DNA of 64,000 nt from Muricomes intestini (GCF_004346165.1 NZ_SLZZ01000010.1:1-64000); one strand, 5' to 3'; shown: positions 7,086 to 19,172, counted from the first letter of the stretch. Numbers and translations are program-made. The notes: generated by a model not told the origin, from the letters alone.

Positions 7086-8750
7086 CTATATATCCTGTGG
7101 GTTTATAATGTGAGGAATCTTCTTAATCTCTTCCCAGCGCTTTCCCTCCACACGATAGCCGGTTCCGGGGCCCATGTAGTCGTTCGGCGTATTTACTCCG
7201 GACATAACGTGGAAATTCTTGTCTAGTATAGCAGATGTCTGCATATAGTCTCCGGCAACACGCTGCTTGAGCATACTCAACACGCTTTCTGCGATATCCT
7301 GGAAGCCCGACTCGGCAAGCGCCTTTACTACGTCGATTCCGGTAATGCCCCGTTTCAGCACATCTTCTGCAGCCATCAAGTCTGCTGTGACATCACGGGG
7401 AAGGGTATCTTTACTTCCGTGGGCGTAGGTGACAGCCTCTACCTGCTCGTCGGAAACCGGTGATAATCCAAGATATTTGAATACTGCCTGCACGGCTTTT
7501 GCGGCTTTTTCCCTGACATGAATGACTTCTTCTTCCGTCACAGGACGAAGGCCCCCGTCCACTTGCATATCTCTCTGTAATACATTATAGTCATCAAAAT
7601 CTTCGGCATCAAAGTTGGAGCCTGCAAACATATTGTCATAGTTGGGTTCTCCCGCATAGCCGGAGAAAATGAAATCTGTTCCCGGAAGAAACTGGAGCAT
7701 AGTCCTTGCAGTCCGTCTCATGTCAGAGTTGGAAAAGCTCTGATCATTGGAGGAAGCACATTCTAGCCCCAGAAGTGCAGCCACCAGATTCTCGCTCATG
7801 ACTTCGCGGATACCTCCCGGCACTGCGCCGGGTACTCCGATACAGCTGACGGAGCCATTCTGAATCCCCTGGCTTCCTGCCCCTTTTGTGGCATAAAGAC
7901 AGCGGCACTCCAGATAAAGCATGGACTTCTTTTCACTGCTTCCCATCAGAACCTCGGAGCCGGAGCCAGAGGTGAAACGAACCTTCAATCCTCTGGAAGC
8001 ATAGGCTGAGTTCAAAAATGCCTTGGAGTAAGGGGTGTCATCCCCATCTATAAATACTTTTTCCGTGCCGTATACGGAAAGTGTTTCGGCGTATGTAGTC
8101 AGACCTCTGATGCCAAGTTCCAGCTCGGTTGCCTCCTCGGCGGAACATTGTGTCAGTACGCCCGGCCGGCCCACCTGGGAGCCGATTAAAAGTGCCATGG
8201 CACTAAGGGGTGCATATCTGGCAACACCCATAGTGGTTTCTTCCTCAGCAAAGCCACGGAGCGCACCTTCTGCAGCATCTGCGGCTATCTGCACCGGATC
8301 GTCCTTCAGGTTGGTAATGTGTGCCTGATTACCCGGAGTCCTGCGGGCTCGGATTTTCTGCATCCCCATCATCAGCTCTACAACATTTAAATGGTTCATG
8401 ACCGCTGTCATCTTGGCAGGAGTGATGCCGCTGACAACCTCCAGGATCTCTTTTCTAGACACATGAATATCCACAATCATACGTGCAATATCCAGGGAAG
8501 GAACAGTCATAGACCTTTCGGCCCTTTCAATATTAATTGCATAATCGGCAATAAACTGGTCGATAAAGTCAAAATCTTCTCTCTTTTTGCCGTCCAGCTC
8601 TGTAATTCGGCTATTCTCTATTTTAATAGAAGGCTTTGGGTCGTAAGGGCTTGTCATTGCCACAAAACCCATCTCCGGCCATTCATTGATATAACCGTCC
8701 AGATTGACAGGACGTTTGTCCAATGTTTCAATACGTTTTGATCTTTTCAT
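7086..8750 (-). CDS. pduC: Coenzyme-B12-dependent diol/glycerol dehydratase, large subunit
   Basis: 554 residues, full length. This is the catalytic TIM-barrel subunit that, with adenosylcobalamin, abstracts a substrate hydrogen and yields propionaldehyde from 1,2-propanediol or 3-hydroxypropionaldehyde from glycerol. Active-site marks are visible: the His of GNQAHITN (about 144), the Glu of [13 protein letters not shown] (about 171) and [19 protein letters not shown] with the catalytic Asp region (about 333-352). The conserved [19 protein letters not shown] follows. It is first gene of the minus-strand operon, with an AGGAG box 9 bases upstream. The PduD-type partner favours 1,2-propanediol as substrate, but sequence reading alone does not settle diol versus glycerol. 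Confidence 0.95.
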   Translation of the reverse strand: MKRSKRIETLDKRPVNLDGYINEWPEMGFVAMTSPYDPKPSIKIENSRITELDGKKREDFDFIDQFIADYAINIERAERSMTVPSLDIARMIVDIHVSRKEILEVVSGITPAKMTAVMNHLNVVELMMGMQKIRARRTPGNQAHITNLKDDPVQIAADAAEGALRGFAEEETTMGVARYAPLSAMALLIGSQVGRPGVLTQCSAEEATELELGIRGLTTYAETLSVYGTEKVFIDGDDTPYSKAFLNSAYASRGLKVRFTSGSGSEVLMGSSEKKSMLYLECRCLYATKGAGSQGIQNGSVSCIGVPGAVPGGIREVMSENLVAALLGLECASSNDQSFSNSDMRRTARTMLQFLPGTDFIFSGYAGEPNYDNMFAGSNFDAEDFDDYNVLQRDMQVDGGLRPVTEEEVIHVREKAAKAVQAVFKYLGLSPVSDEQVEAVTYAHGSKDTLPRDVTADLMAAEDVLKRGITGIDVVKALAESGFQDIAESVLSMLKQRVAGDYMQTSAILDKNFHVMSGVNTPNDYMGPGTGYRVEGKRWEEIKKIPHIINPQDI

Positions 8751-8797
8751 CTCTTTCTTCTCCTATCGGATGATAACCCACGATTTACAATAAATTC

Positions 8798-8826
8798 ATT
8801 ATACAACAACCACAGGAAAATAGCAA
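8798..8826 (-). promoter_or_regulatory. Promoter of the dehydratase operon
   Basis: On the minus strand: TTGCTA (8826-8821), 17-bp spacer, TATAAT (8803-8798), about 47 bases before the pduC start. No cobalamin riboswitch is visible in the short leader. Confidence 0.6.
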
Positions 8827-8852
8827 TGTATTATCGCATAAAACATACAGAA

Positions 8853-8879
8853 AACCACACGAATAACAAAAGAAACCAC
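8853..8879 (-). promoter_or_regulatory. Two GTGGTT direct repeats spaced by 21 bp, candidate activator sites
   Basis: On the minus strand the block TGTGGTTT occurs at 8879-8874 and again at 8858-8853, exactly 21 bp apart (two helical turns). A third GTGGTT lies at 8813-8808 inside the promoter spacer. Position just upstream of the -35 box suits an AraC/PocR-like activator. No such regulator gene lies nearby. Confidence 0.4.
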
Positions 8880-8892
8880 AAGAAACAACAGG

Positions 8893-9017
8893 CGAAGCAA
8901 TCCTAAAAACATTCGAAATCCGCCCTACTCGGGCTACTTTCTCATGTTTTGCGGGTCCCAAGGTCATACTTTTTCATGCTTGCATGAAAAAGTATGACCT
9001 TGGGACCCTGGTATCAT
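8893..9017. repeat. R1 modular palindromic repeat, copy 2
   Basis: Contains the CAATCCTAAAAACATTCGAA block, the CCGCCCTACTCGGGCT segment and the terminal hairpin with arms GGGTCCCAAGGTCATACTTT and AAAGTATGACCTTGGGACCC, ending TGGTATCAT. It lacks the left GATACC end. A TATAAT at 9020-9025 abuts it and may serve the downstream gene. Confidence 0.85.
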
Positions 9018-9085
9018 GTTATAATATAGAAGAGAAACTTAAGGTGGCAGATACACGATACTTTTAAGAGGGAGGGGGCAGGGAA

Positions 9086-10384
9086 ATGAAAGACAATGCA
9101 ATATGGGAGACATGGTTCGAGAAAAATAAAGAAGAGATGATAAGGACAGCCGATGATATATTCTGCCATCCGGAATTATCGGAAAAGGAACTATATTCAT
9201 CCAAATGTCTGGCAGATTTTTTGGCAGAGCGGGGGTTTTCAATCCAGTGGAATATCGCCGGATTTGCTACGTCATTTATTGCCCAGTGGGGGGACGGGAA
9301 ACCAATTTTGGGGTTTCTGGCAGAATATGATGCACTTCCGGGATTGGGGCAAAAGGCAGTACCTAAACACCATCCCGAGACTGGCCCTGGACATGGATGT
9401 GGACACAATCTTCTGGGTACTGCCTGTGCCGGTGCCGCCTGTGCACTGAAAGCTCAGATGGAGAAAGCAGGAACTACAGGGACAATCCGAGTATACGGTT
9501 GTCCGGCAGAGGAGATTGTGATTGGAAAAATTCGAATGAACGAGCAGGGTGCATTTGAGGATCTGTCGGCGGCCATCACATGGCACCCCTTTGACAGGAA
9601 CCGGGTAAGTTATGATATCTGGCTGTCCCAGGATATAAAAAATTACAAATTTTATGGCACCACAGCGCACGCTGCCAAGAATCCTGAGATGGGGCGCAGT
9701 GCTCTGGATACTGCGGAGCTGATGAACGTAGGTGTCAATTATTTGCGGGAGCATGTGCCGGATGATGTGCGGATGCATTATGCTTATACCAGCCCAAATG
9801 GCCCGGCGAATATTGTGCCGGACTTTGCATCTACAAATTATTTTATCCGTTCCAGTAAGCATGAACGGACGCAGAATGCCTCACGGAGAGTAGATGACTG
9901 TGCACGGGGCGCTGCACTGATGACGGGAACCAGAGTTGAAATAGAGCGTGTGACCCAGAACAAAGAGATGAAGGTAAATCGGACTCTGGCTGAAGTGTTC
10001 TATGAAGCAATGAAACGAATTCCCCTTCCGGAGCATACCGAAGAAGAACTTGCATTTGCAAAGGAAATCAGTGAACAGGCAGGGCTGCACAATGATGGTG
10101 TTTATTTTGCAGGGCTGGAGCCTCTTGAGGATGAGCCTGTAGTATTGCCTATTGGAACAGATGTGTCGGATGTCAGTCATACAGTACCTACAATAATGCT
10201 CAGTGCAGCTGCCCTCTGCAAAGGTACTCCATTGCACCATTGGTCGGCGACTGCCCAGGCAGGGATGAGTATCGGGCACAAGGCCATGCTGTATGTGGCA
10301 AAGTGCATGGCACTAGGGTCCTGGATGCTGGTTCAACAACCAGAAAAGTTAAAGGAAGCCTGGGAGGACTTTGGAAAAGAATGA
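9086..10384 (+). CDS. M20-family amidohydrolase (AbgB/aminobenzoyl-glutamate-type)
   Basis: 432 residues. Metal-dependent peptidase/amidase fold. Metal-ligand motifs are GFLAEYDALPG (about 71-81), GPGHGCGHNLLG (about 98-109), the catalytic Glu in GCPAEE (about 140) and TWHPF (about 167); the dimerisation domain begins near YGTTAHAA. Overall it is closest to the M20D branch that includes AbgB and IAA-amino-acid hydrolase-like enzymes, which cleave N-acyl amino acids. The exact substrate is unknown. A GGGAGGGGGCAGGG box precedes the ATG. Its stop overlaps the maf start (ATGA), so the two are co-translated. Confidence 0.9.
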   Translation: MKDNAIWETWFEKNKEEMIRTADDIFCHPELSEKELYSSKCLADFLAERGFSIQWNIAGFATSFIAQWGDGKPILGFLAEYDALPGLGQKAVPKHHPETGPGHGCGHNLLGTACAGAACALKAQMEKAGTTGTIRVYGCPAEEIVIGKIRMNEQGAFEDLSAAITWHPFDRNRVSYDIWLSQDIKNYKFYGTTAHAAKNPEMGRSALDTAELMNVGVNYLREHVPDDVRMHYAYTSPNGPANIVPDFASTNYFIRSSKHERTQNASRRVDDCARGAALMTGTRVEIERVTQNKEMKVNRTLAEVFYEAMKRIPLPEHTEEELAFAKEISEQAGLHNDGVYFAGLEPLEDEPVVLPIGTDVSDVSHTVPTIMLSAAALCKGTPLHHWSATAQAGMSIGHKAMLYVAKCMALGSWMLVQQPEKLKEAWEDFGKE

Positions 10385-10965
10385 AAAAGATTATACTTGC
10401 CTCCGGATCCCCCCGCCGAAAAGAGTTGATGGAACAAATTGGACTGAAATTTGAGGTTGCAGTAAGTCATAAAGATGAATATTATAAAAGCGTCCTGCCG
10501 GAAGAAATTGTAAAAGAACTTTCTTTAATGAAAGCAGAGAATGTTGCATCAGAACAGGACGCAAGAAATATGATAGTGATTGGCGCAGATACAATTGTGA
10601 CACTGGATGATAAGATTTTAGGGAAACCAAAAGATGAAAAAGATGCATATTACATGCTGAAGAGTTTACAGGGAAAGGCTCATCAAGTATTTACCGGGGT
10701 GGCAATTCTGGACTATGACAGCAACGGGGGGTGTCAGGTCAGCAGCCATGCTGAGGCAACAAAGGTGTATGTGCATAAAATGGAAGATGACGAAATCTGG
10801 AGATACATTCACAGCAAAGAACCCATGGATAAGGCAGGAGCATACGGAATCCAGGGAAAGTTTGCAGTCTATATAGATAAAATAGAGGGAGACTACTATA
10901 ATGTAGTGGGGCTTCCAGTCTCTTACGTGTATCAGAAAGTGAAAAAAGGGGTCAGACCCTTTTGA
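10381..10965 (+). CDS. maf: Maf-like nucleotide pyrophosphatase
   Basis: 194 residues from the ATG at 10381, which overlaps the TGA of the amidohydrolase; a longer frame to 10240 lies within that gene and is rejected. Motifs are ILASGSPRRKELMEQIG (residues 4-20), GADTIV (about 70), GKPKDEKDAYYMLKSLQGKAHQVFTGVA and the Lys/Asp/Ala/Gly-rich EPMDKAGAYGIQGKF (about 143-157). Maf proteins hydrolyse modified or canonical nucleoside triphosphates and are tied to cell division arrest. The last five codons and the stop (GVRPF*) come from repeat R2. Confidence 0.93.
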   Translation: MKKIILASGSPRRKELMEQIGLKFEVAVSHKDEYYKSVLPEEIVKELSLMKAENVASEQDARNMIVIGADTIVTLDDKILGKPKDEKDAYYMLKSLQGKAHQVFTGVAILDYDSNGGCQVSSHAEATKVYVHKMEDDEIWRYIHSKEPMDKAGAYGIQGKFAVYIDKIEGDYYNVVGLPVSYVYQKVKKGVRPF

Positions 10966-10987
10966 GCTCCATTTTCAGAATATTCTG
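10943..10987. repeat. R2 bipartite palindromic repeat, copy 1 (inverted)
   Basis: AAAAAAGGGGTCAGACCC then TTTTGAGCTCC and TTTTCAGAATATTCTG. It holds the same two palindromes as the other copies but in opposite order, and it supplies the end of maf. Confidence 0.85.
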
Positions 10988-11010
10988 GCTTTAATGAGAG
11001 GGGATAATAG

Positions 11011-11886
11011 GTGAAAAAAAGTAAAAAAAGGAATACAAACCGCTTTCGTACTATGTGGAAGGCACTCCAGATGGAGCAGAGGGAACATAGAAGCTCATTT
11101 CTGGTTTATTTCATTTTGCGGCTGCTTGTAATTGCCGTCATGATTTTACAGATTTTTAACAGAAATTATGAGAATGTGTTTTTATGCATATTGACATTGC
11201 TGCTTCTGATTATCCCAAGTTTTGTGCAGGTTACTATGAGAGTGGAGCTGCCTACCACTCTGGAGATTATTATTCTCGTGTTTATATTTGCAGCGGAAAT
11301 TCTTGGGGAAATCAGTGAATTTTATCTTATGTATCCATTTTGGGACACAGTCTTGCATACTATCAATGGATTCCTTGCAGCAGCCATAGGTTTTTCGATG
11401 GTCGATTTACTGAACCGCAGCGAAAAGATGGTATTTCAGCTTTCGCCGGTGTTTACGGCAATTGTAGCATTCTGCTTTTCTATGACCATCGGTGTAATAT
11501 GGGAATTCTTTGAATTTGGAATGGACTGTATTTTTGGATACGATATGCAGAAGGACACTGTAATCCAAACCATCAGATCGGTTATGCTTAATCCGGCGGG
11601 AAGAAACGTGCCGATGGAAATCGACAACATAACCAGTGTGGTGATTAACGGAAAGGACTTGGGACTTGGCGGCTACCTGGATATTGGCCTGATAGACACA
11701 ATGAAAGATTTACTGGTAAACTTTATTGGTGCAGCCATATTTTCGATAATAGGATACTTTTATGTAAAAAACAGAGGAAAAGGCAGTGTGGTGAGAAGAT
11801 TTGTGCCCAGCAAAAAGAAAGAGGGCCGAGATTTCCTGAAAATTGTCCGGGAAGAAAGAACAAATCATGAAGAACAGGAAAAATGA
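11011..11886 (+). CDS. Polytopic membrane protein of unknown function (DUF2238/YjdF-like)
   Basis: 291 residues from a GTG with an AGAGGGG box 8 bases upstream. A basic N-terminus is followed by about six or seven membrane spans between residues 30 and 255, and a basic cytoplasmic tail (RFVPSKKKEGRD...). Acidic residues within spans (AEILGEISEFY near 91; GVIWEFFEFGMDC near 162) and WDTVLHTINGF (about 110) recall the YjdF/DUF2238 group, whose function is unknown. The family match is from memory of motifs and is uncertain. It overlaps the convergent gene at 11865 by 22 bases. Confidence 0.65.
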   Translation: MKKSKKRNTNRFRTMWKALQMEQREHRSSFLVYFILRLLVIAVMILQIFNRNYENVFLCILTLLLLIIPSFVQVTMRVELPTTLEIIILVFIFAAEILGEISEFYLMYPFWDTVLHTINGFLAAAIGFSMVDLLNRSEKMVFQLSPVFTAIVAFCFSMTIGVIWEFFEFGMDCIFGYDMQKDTVIQTIRSVMLNPAGRNVPMEIDNITSVVINGKDLGLGGYLDIGLIDTMKDLLVNFIGAAIFSIIGYFYVKNRGKGSVVRRFVPSKKKEGRDFLKIVREERTNHEEQEK

Positions 11887-12539
11887 GAAATAAGCATCCA
11901 GACACAAAAAAGAATGGAAGCTCCGAAAACCGTAGCTAAAATATAAATTAAAATAGCCAGATTGTTTCCACAATATCTCACAAGAGAAGTGAATCCAATC
12001 TGCTGCATCCTGTAGTAAGGATTAATATAAAACATATTGATACTGCCGAAGGCACCAAAAAGGTGATTTATAAGGGAAGCAATAAGGCAGCAAAGAAAAT
12101 AAATCAAAGTGCCGTCTATAGATTGGCGCCAGCTAAGAATATGGCTGCTGCTTTCTATGATACAAGTGATACCGGCTATTACTCCAACGGTAATAAGCAT
12201 AATATGCCACAAATAAGAATGCACCGTCAGGCAGAGCGAAGGATACTGGAGTCCGCTGGTATCAGCGAAAACAGCGATTCCCCCCAAGAGTCCATAGCAC
12301 ATCAGAAAAGTAAGAAGGGCATTGCGTGCGCGAAAGTTCCTGATTCGGGGAAGAATCACGAGAACATACATGGGTACACTGCATAGCTGAAAAGGAAAAA
12401 ACCACCACTGATAAAAACCGCCATTTAAGACAAAGGTCAGATACCATTGCTTCCACACCTCGCTGGCGGCCATTAGAATGCCGCAGCCAAGGAAAAAGCT
12501 GTTGAATTTGTAAGAAGTATTCATTCTAAATTTATTCAT
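11865..12539 (-). CDS. YwaF/TMEM164-like integral membrane protein
   Basis: 224 residues with about six or seven membrane spans. Marks are FPFQLCSVPMYV (about 48-59), LTVHSYLWHIMLITVG (about 104-119) and FGSINMFYINPYY (about 163-176). These are the conserved segments of the TIGR02206/YwaF family, related to eukaryotic TMEM164. TMEM164 is reported to act on phospholipid acyl chains, but bacterial members are uncharacterised. It is a single gene and convergent with the previous one. An R1 copy begins 25 bases upstream of its start. Confidence 0.7.
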   Translation of the reverse strand: MNKFRMNTSYKFNSFFLGCGILMAASEVWKQWYLTFVLNGGFYQWWFFPFQLCSVPMYVLVILPRIRNFRARNALLTFLMCYGLLGGIAVFADTSGLQYPSLCLTVHSYLWHIMLITVGVIAGITCIIESSSHILSWRQSIDGTLIYFLCCLIASLINHLFGAFGSINMFYINPYYRMQQIGFTSLVRYCGNNLAILIYILATVFGASILFCVWMLISHFSCSS

Positions 12540-12564
12540 AGTAAACCCTCTCGTATAATATTAA

Positions 12565-12718
12565 GATACCTACGGATTGCTTCGCACTTTGTGCTCCCGC
12601 AATCCTAAAAACATTCGAAATCCGCCCTACTCGGGCTACTTTCTCATGTTTTGCGGATCCCAAGGTCATGCTTTTTCATGCAAGCATGAAAAGCATGGCC
12701 TTTTGACCCTGGTATCAT
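12565..12718. repeat. R1 modular palindromic repeat, copy 3 (complete)
   Basis: The cleanest full copy, 154 bp. It starts GATACCTACGGATTGC and ends CCCTGGTATCAT, so the ends read GATACC/GGTATC as inverted repeats. Inside are the TGCTCCCGCAATCC block, the CATTCGAAATCCGCCCTACT core and the TCATGCTTTTTCATGCAAGC hairpin. Confidence 0.88.
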
Positions 12719-12974
12719 TTAATAGTATACTCCAGATATGCAGAGTTTTGTATTTTATATAGAAATATGGGCAATATGATGGGTAAAATAACGAAAAACA
12801 CTGCTCTTTACGTGTGGTGTGTGGATTCAATTGTTACTTTTGCTCCCCTGAAAGATTTAGAATTAAAAATTAAGATTAAATTTTTATGAAAATTGATAAA
12901 AATTGCTTTAAATCGCATAAAAGTTGGATAAAAAATGTTGCCTTTATGTATGTAAAAAATGTCGCTTTTTATCG

Positions 12975-13003
12975 TTGACAAGCTAAAAGTTTGGGTGTAA
13001 ACT
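12975..13003 (+). promoter_or_regulatory. Promoter of the F-type ATPase operon
   Basis: Consensus TTGACA (12975-12980), 17-bp spacer, TAAACT (12998-13003). It leaves a leader of about 280 nt before atpB. The ~250 bp between the R1 copy and this promoter are AT-rich, with no convincing gene. Confidence 0.65.
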
Positions 13004-13050
13004 TTAGGCAACTTTTGGGGATATTACACCTTAAAAGGGGGCACGGGGAT

Positions 13051-13175
13051 GGAATTTCGAGAGCGAAATTTCCTTTTTTATTTCCGCGAGCAATGAGCCA
13101 AGCGGAAATGCTTGCATTTCCATTTGGCGACTGCCGCGAGGGTCAAAGACCCCGCAGCTTGCTGCGGGGTCTTTG
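13051..13175 (+). promoter_or_regulatory. Leader of the atp operon with three hairpins, one terminator-like
   Basis: First hairpin: GGAATTTCG/CGAAATTTCC at 13051-13073, followed by CTTTTTTA, an intrinsic-terminator shape. Second: GGAAATGC/GCATTTCC at 13104-13121. Third: a near-perfect palindrome at 13144-13175 (CAAAGACCCCGCAGC with a TT loop). An outer pairing of GAGCCAA with TTGGCGA encloses the second. The block also looks like a Lachnospiraceae intergenic repeat, so an attenuator role is only a possibility. Confidence 0.5.
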
Positions 13176-13288
13176 GCTTATACAGTAAATTATGAAGAAA
13201 TGCCCTTTCCCGATGCAGGCTTTCTTGGACGGCAGAGGTTCAGAAAGCAAATCTTATTGGATATTAACAATCTGATAGGGAAATAAAT

Positions 13289-13999
13289 ATGAAAAGAAAG
13301 GGAGGGAGCAATACGGAAAGTTTAACAAAGAACTTGTTGGAAGAGTTGAACGTGGAAACTGTGTTTACGATTCCTGTCTTTGGTGGGATTGATGTGTCGG
13401 AGTCAGTAGTCGTCACCTGGATTATCATGGCAGTCGTGATTCTGCTTTCCATCATTTTTGTCCGGAATCTTCGTGTTGAGAACCCCGGGAAGAAGCAGCT
13501 TGTGCTGGAATCCGCAATTGGCTGGATACAGGATTTCTTTGTAGATGTTATGGGCAAGGAAAATAAGCGCTATGTCCCGTATTTGATTACTGTGATTCTC
13601 TATCTGGGCATTTCCAATATTATAGGTCTATTTGGTTTTAAGCCGCCCACAAAGGATCTAAATGTAACGGCAGCACTGGCTATTATGAGTATGTTCCTAA
13701 TTGAATATTCAGGAATACACAGAAATGGCCTGAAGCATTGGGTCAAACATTTTGCGGAGCCGGTACCCGTTGTGGCGCCTATTCTCATTTTGGAGATTAT
13801 AATCCGCCCGTTGTCTCTTTGCATGCGGCTGTTTGGCAACGTACTGGGAGCCTTTGTTATTATGGAGCTCTTGAAGCTGGTCGCACCGGTGCTGATACCC
13901 ATACCATTTAGTTTTTATTTTGATATATTTGACGGATTTTTACAGGCCTATGTATTTGTGTTCCTGACGGCATTATTTATGAACGAGGAACAAGAATAA
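13289..13999 (+). CDS. atpB: F-type ATP synthase subunit a
   Basis: 236 residues. This membrane subunit forms the ion half-channels of Fo. About five or six hydrophobic spans are present. The essential Arg is in [17 protein letters not shown] (about residues 172-188). The N-terminus [14 protein letters not shown] is typical of short Firmicutes a-subunits. First gene of the atp operon; no atpI gene precedes it. The ATG at 13289 has only a weak AGGGA box, so a slightly later start is possible. Confidence 0.93.
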   Translation: MKRKGGSNTESLTKNLLEELNVETVFTIPVFGGIDVSESVVVTWIIMAVVILLSIIFVRNLRVENPGKKQLVLESAIGWIQDFFVDVMGKENKRYVPYLITVILYLGISNIIGLFGFKPPTKDLNVTAALAIMSMFLIEYSGIHRNGLKHWVKHFAEPVPVVAPILILEIIIRPLSLCMRLFGNVLGAFVIMELLKLVAPVLIPIPFSFYFDIFDGFLQAYVFVFLTALFMNEEQE

Positions 14000-14033
14000 A
14001 AAATTAAAAAACAGTATAAAGGAGATTAATATT

Positions 14034-14252
14034 ATGACAATCGCAATTGGAGCAGCTATAGCAGTTTTAACAGGTGTTGGAGCAGGTATTGGAATTGGCC
14101 TTGCAACAGGAAAGGCAGTGGATGCAATCGCAAGGCAGCCGGAGGCAGAGGGCAAGATTAGTAAGAACCTTATTCTGGGGTGTGCACTGGCCGAGGCGAC
14201 AGCTATTTACGGTTTTATTATTGGTTTGCTGATTATATTACTTTTGAAATAA
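14034..14252 (+). CDS. atpE: F-type ATP synthase subunit c (rotor ring)
   Basis: 72 residues, two membrane helices joined by the polar loop ARQPEAEGK. The ion-binding carboxylate is Glu54 in [11 protein letters not shown]. Compared with sodium-binding c subunits such as that of Ilyobacter, the helix-1 Gln is Ile21 and the Ser after the Glu is Ala55, while Thr56 and Tyr59 remain. Loss of the Gln and Ser points to proton rather than sodium coupling (inference). Good GGAGAT box before the ATG. Confidence 0.95.
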   Translation: MTIAIGAAIAVLTGVGAGIGIGLATGKAVDAIARQPEAEGKISKNLILGCALAEATAIYGFIIGLLIILLLK

Positions 14253-14274
14253 TAACAGTTACTTAGAAAGGCAG

Positions 14275-14790
14275 GTGGGACAGGTGTTACAATTAAGTGT
14301 GAGCAACCTTCTCTTTACCATTATAAACCTTGTTGTTTTCTATCTTCTGTTGAAAAAGTTTTTAATCAAACCGGTCACTAATATCATGGAAAAACGTGAA
14401 AAAATGATTGCTGATGGCTTGAATAACGCCAGTGCTGCTCAGGAAGAGGCTGCACAGATGAAGCAGGAATATACAGCAGCCCTGGCAGGAGCCAAGGAAG
14501 AATCCGTCAAGATTGTGGAAAAAGCACAGACACAGGCGAAAGCCGAGTATGACAGGATTGTGGCTGAGGCTGATGAAAAAGCCGGAAGCTTGCTGGATTC
14601 TGCTAAATCTAATATTCAATTAGAACAGGAGCAGACAAAGAAAGCGCTGCAGTCAGAAATTGCAGGCCTTGCTATGGCGGCGGCCACAAAGATTGTAAGC
14701 GAAAAGACAGAGAATCAAGGAAATCAGGGAATCTATAATCAATTTCTGGAAGAAGTAGGTGACGCTCATGAAGACCCAGACAACGACTAA
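14275..14790 (+). CDS. atpF: F-type ATP synthase subunit b
   Basis: About 170 residues. A single N-terminal membrane span (LFTIINLVVFYLLLKKFL) is followed by a long Ala/Glu/Lys-rich coiled coil, which is the peripheral stalk. The start is a GTG at 14275 or more likely the GTG at 14284, which has AGGTGGG 5 bases upstream. The 3' end overlaps atpH by about 23-32 bases. Confidence 0.92.
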   Translation: MGQVLQLSVSNLLFTIINLVVFYLLLKKFLIKPVTNIMEKREKMIADGLNNASAAQEEAAQMKQEYTAALAGAKEESVKIVEKAQTQAKAEYDRIVAEADEKAGSLLDSAKSNIQLEQEQTKKALQSEIAGLAMAAATKIVSEKTENQGNQGIYNQFLEEVGDAHEDPDND

Positions 14791-15304
14791 TCATTTGTAC
14801 TGCCCGCAGGCGGCAGTGAGATATGCGCGTGTGCTGTATGAGCTGAAGATTCCAGAGGAAGCCGTACAAAAAACCAGGGAAATTTTTGCCGAGGTTCCTC
14901 AGCTTCATGATGCTCTTATAAACCCGACGATCCGGGAAGAACAGAAGCTGAAGGTGATAGATAAGACATTCCCTGAAGAGATCAGGAATTTCCTGAAAGT
15001 GACCTGCAAGTATCAGAGAATTAACCTTCTCATGGATATTTTTACGGCGTATGACAGATACTGCGATGAACAGAAGCAGATTCTGAAAGCGGTACTGACT
15101 TGTGTAGAACCTCCAAGCGAGGTACAGTTAAAACAAATGCAGGCGTTCCTCTGCAAAAAATATGATGTCCGCAGCGCAGATATTGAAATCAGGGAAGATA
15201 AGGAGCTGCTCGGCGGCTTTGTGTTATATGCAAATAGTGACGAGTACGACTGGAGTCTAAAAGGACGCTTGAATCGATTAGAAGAAAAATTGACCTGGAG
15301 GTGA
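14759..15304 (+). CDS. atpH: F-type ATP synthase subunit delta
   Basis: About 178-181 residues; the ATG at 14768 (GGTG box before it) is the better start than the GTG at 14759. The N-terminal helical domain ([18 protein letters not shown]) binds subunit alpha. The C-terminal segment [34 protein letters not shown] carries the conserved GG/D/S/R pattern of OSCP/delta. It joins the b stalk to F1 and is coupled to atpA by a GTGA overlap. Confidence 0.93.
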   Translation: MTLMKTQTTTNHLYCPQAAVRYARVLYELKIPEEAVQKTREIFAEVPQLHDALINPTIREEQKLKVIDKTFPEEIRNFLKVTCKYQRINLLMDIFTAYDRYCDEQKQILKAVLTCVEPPSEVQLKQMQAFLCKKYDVRSADIEIREDKELLGGFVLYANSDEYDWSLKGRLNRLEEKLTWR

Positions 15305-16818
15305 ACAAGGTGAGTTCAATCAATTCAGATGAAATTATTTCTATTCTGAAGAACGAAATAGAAAATTTTGATGCAATCAGCAAGAACAGTGAAGTTGGAA
15401 CTGTCATCTCAGTAGGCGACGGTATTGCCACTGTTTACGGGATTGATCACGCCATGTATGGGGAAATTGTGACTTTTGAAAATGGACTGAAGGGAATGGT
15501 ACAGGATATCCGCAAGGATTCTGTGGGATGTATCCTTTTTGGCCATGAGACAGGAATTAAGGAAGGCACAAAAGTAAGCCGTACAAAGAAAAAAGCCGGC
15601 GTTCCGGTTGGAGATAAGTATATAGGAAGAGTTGTGAACTCTCTGGGTGCGCCCATTGACGGGAAAGGTGAAATCCCTGCAGATGATTACCGGCCGATTG
15701 AAGAGGAGGCCCCGGGCATCGTCGACCGCAAATCAGTTTCCGTGCCTCTTGAAACAGGTATTTTGTCTATTGATTCTATGTTTCCCATAGGACGCGGACA
15801 AAGGGAGCTGATTATTGGGGACAGGCAGACAGGCAAGACGTCTATAACGTTGGACGCGATTATCAATCAAAAAGGTAAAGATGTAATATGCATCTATGTT
15901 GCAATCGGACAGAAGGCTTCTACAGTGGCAAAGGTGGTAAATACTTTGTCGGTAAATGGCGCAATGGACTATACCATAGTGGTTTCCTCCACCGCAAGTG
16001 ACTGTGCACCGCTCCAATATATTGCACCTTATGCGGGAACAGCATTGGCAGAACACTTTATGTATCAGGGAAAAGATGTACTGATTGTATATGATGATTT
16101 GTCCAAACACGCGGTTGCCTACCGTGCATTGTCCCTGCTTCTGGGAAGGTCACCGGGACGTGAAGCTTATCCCGGAGATGTATTTTATCTGCACTCCAGG
16201 CTTTTGGAGCGCTCCAGCCGCTTAAGTGAGGCCAAAGGAGGCGGCTCTATTACAGCGCTGCCTATTATTGAGACACAGGCAGGCGACGTATCTGCATATA
16301 TTCCTACGAATGTTATTTCCATTACAGACGGCCAGATATTCCTGGAGAGTGACTTGTTCTTTTCCGGCATGAGGCCGGCGGTCAATGTGGGATTGTCTGT
16401 ATCCCGTGTAGGTGGTGCGGCCCAGACAAAAGCTATGAAGAAGGCAGCGGGAAGTATTCGTATTGATCTGGCCCAGTACCGTGAGATGGAAGTGTTTACG
16501 CAGTTCAGCTCGGATTTGGATGCGGCAACAAAAGAACAGCTGCAATATGGCGGTGGGCTGATGGAACTCCTCAAACAGCCATTAAGTCATCCTTTGAGTA
16601 TGCATGAGCAGGTGATTACCCTCTGTGCGGCGACTCATAAGATATTCTCAGATGTTGAAAAGAAAAAGGTAAAACAGTGCCAGATGGATATGCTGCATTA
16701 TTTTGACACAGACCATCCGGAGATTGGAAAAGAGATTGAAGATAAAAAGGTTCTTACTGATAAACTGACAGAAAAGATTGTGGAGACGGCGAAGGAATTT
16801 AAGAAGAGCAGGTGTTAG
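15301..16818 (+). CDS. atpA: F-type ATP synthase subunit alpha
   Basis: 505 residues, standard length. Walker A is GDRQTGKTS (about 171-179). The alpha signature [17 protein letters not shown] appears as [22 protein letters not shown] (about 361-382) and includes the Arg that reaches the catalytic site of beta. It is the non-catalytic nucleotide-binding subunit of F1. The start is a GTG overlapping the delta stop (GTGA). Confidence 0.97.
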   Translation: MNKVSSINSDEIISILKNEIENFDAISKNSEVGTVISVGDGIATVYGIDHAMYGEIVTFENGLKGMVQDIRKDSVGCILFGHETGIKEGTKVSRTKKKAGVPVGDKYIGRVVNSLGAPIDGKGEIPADDYRPIEEEAPGIVDRKSVSVPLETGILSIDSMFPIGRGQRELIIGDRQTGKTSITLDAIINQKGKDVICIYVAIGQKASTVAKVVNTLSVNGAMDYTIVVSSTASDCAPLQYIAPYAGTALAEHFMYQGKDVLIVYDDLSKHAVAYRALSLLLGRSPGREAYPGDVFYLHSRLLERSSRLSEAKGGGSITALPIIETQAGDVSAYIPTNVISITDGQIFLESDLFFSGMRPAVNVGLSVSRVGGAAQTKAMKKAAGSIRIDLAQYREMEVFTQFSSDLDAATKEQLQYGGGLMELLKQPLSHPLSMHEQVITLCAATHKIFSDVEKKKVKQCQMDMLHYFDTDHPEIGKEIEDKKVLTDKLTEKIVETAKEFKKSRC

Positions 16819-16819
16819 T

Positions 16820-19172
<2,353 letters not shown>

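Noticed and set aside
8785-8967. 60-codon minus-strand frame across the dehydratase promoter and R1 copy 2
   Set aside because: Half of it is repeat R1; similar peptides (VGRISNVFRIA) appear in every copy of the repeat and reflect the DNA element, not a protein.
8751-9085. Cobalamin riboswitch expected upstream of a B12-dependent operon
   Set aside because: No B12-box-like sequence or long leader is present; the gap is filled by the promoter, direct repeats and R1 copy 2.
12991-13188. 65-codon frame in the atp leader
   Set aside because: It runs through hairpins and palindromes, has no ribosome binding site and no recognisable product.
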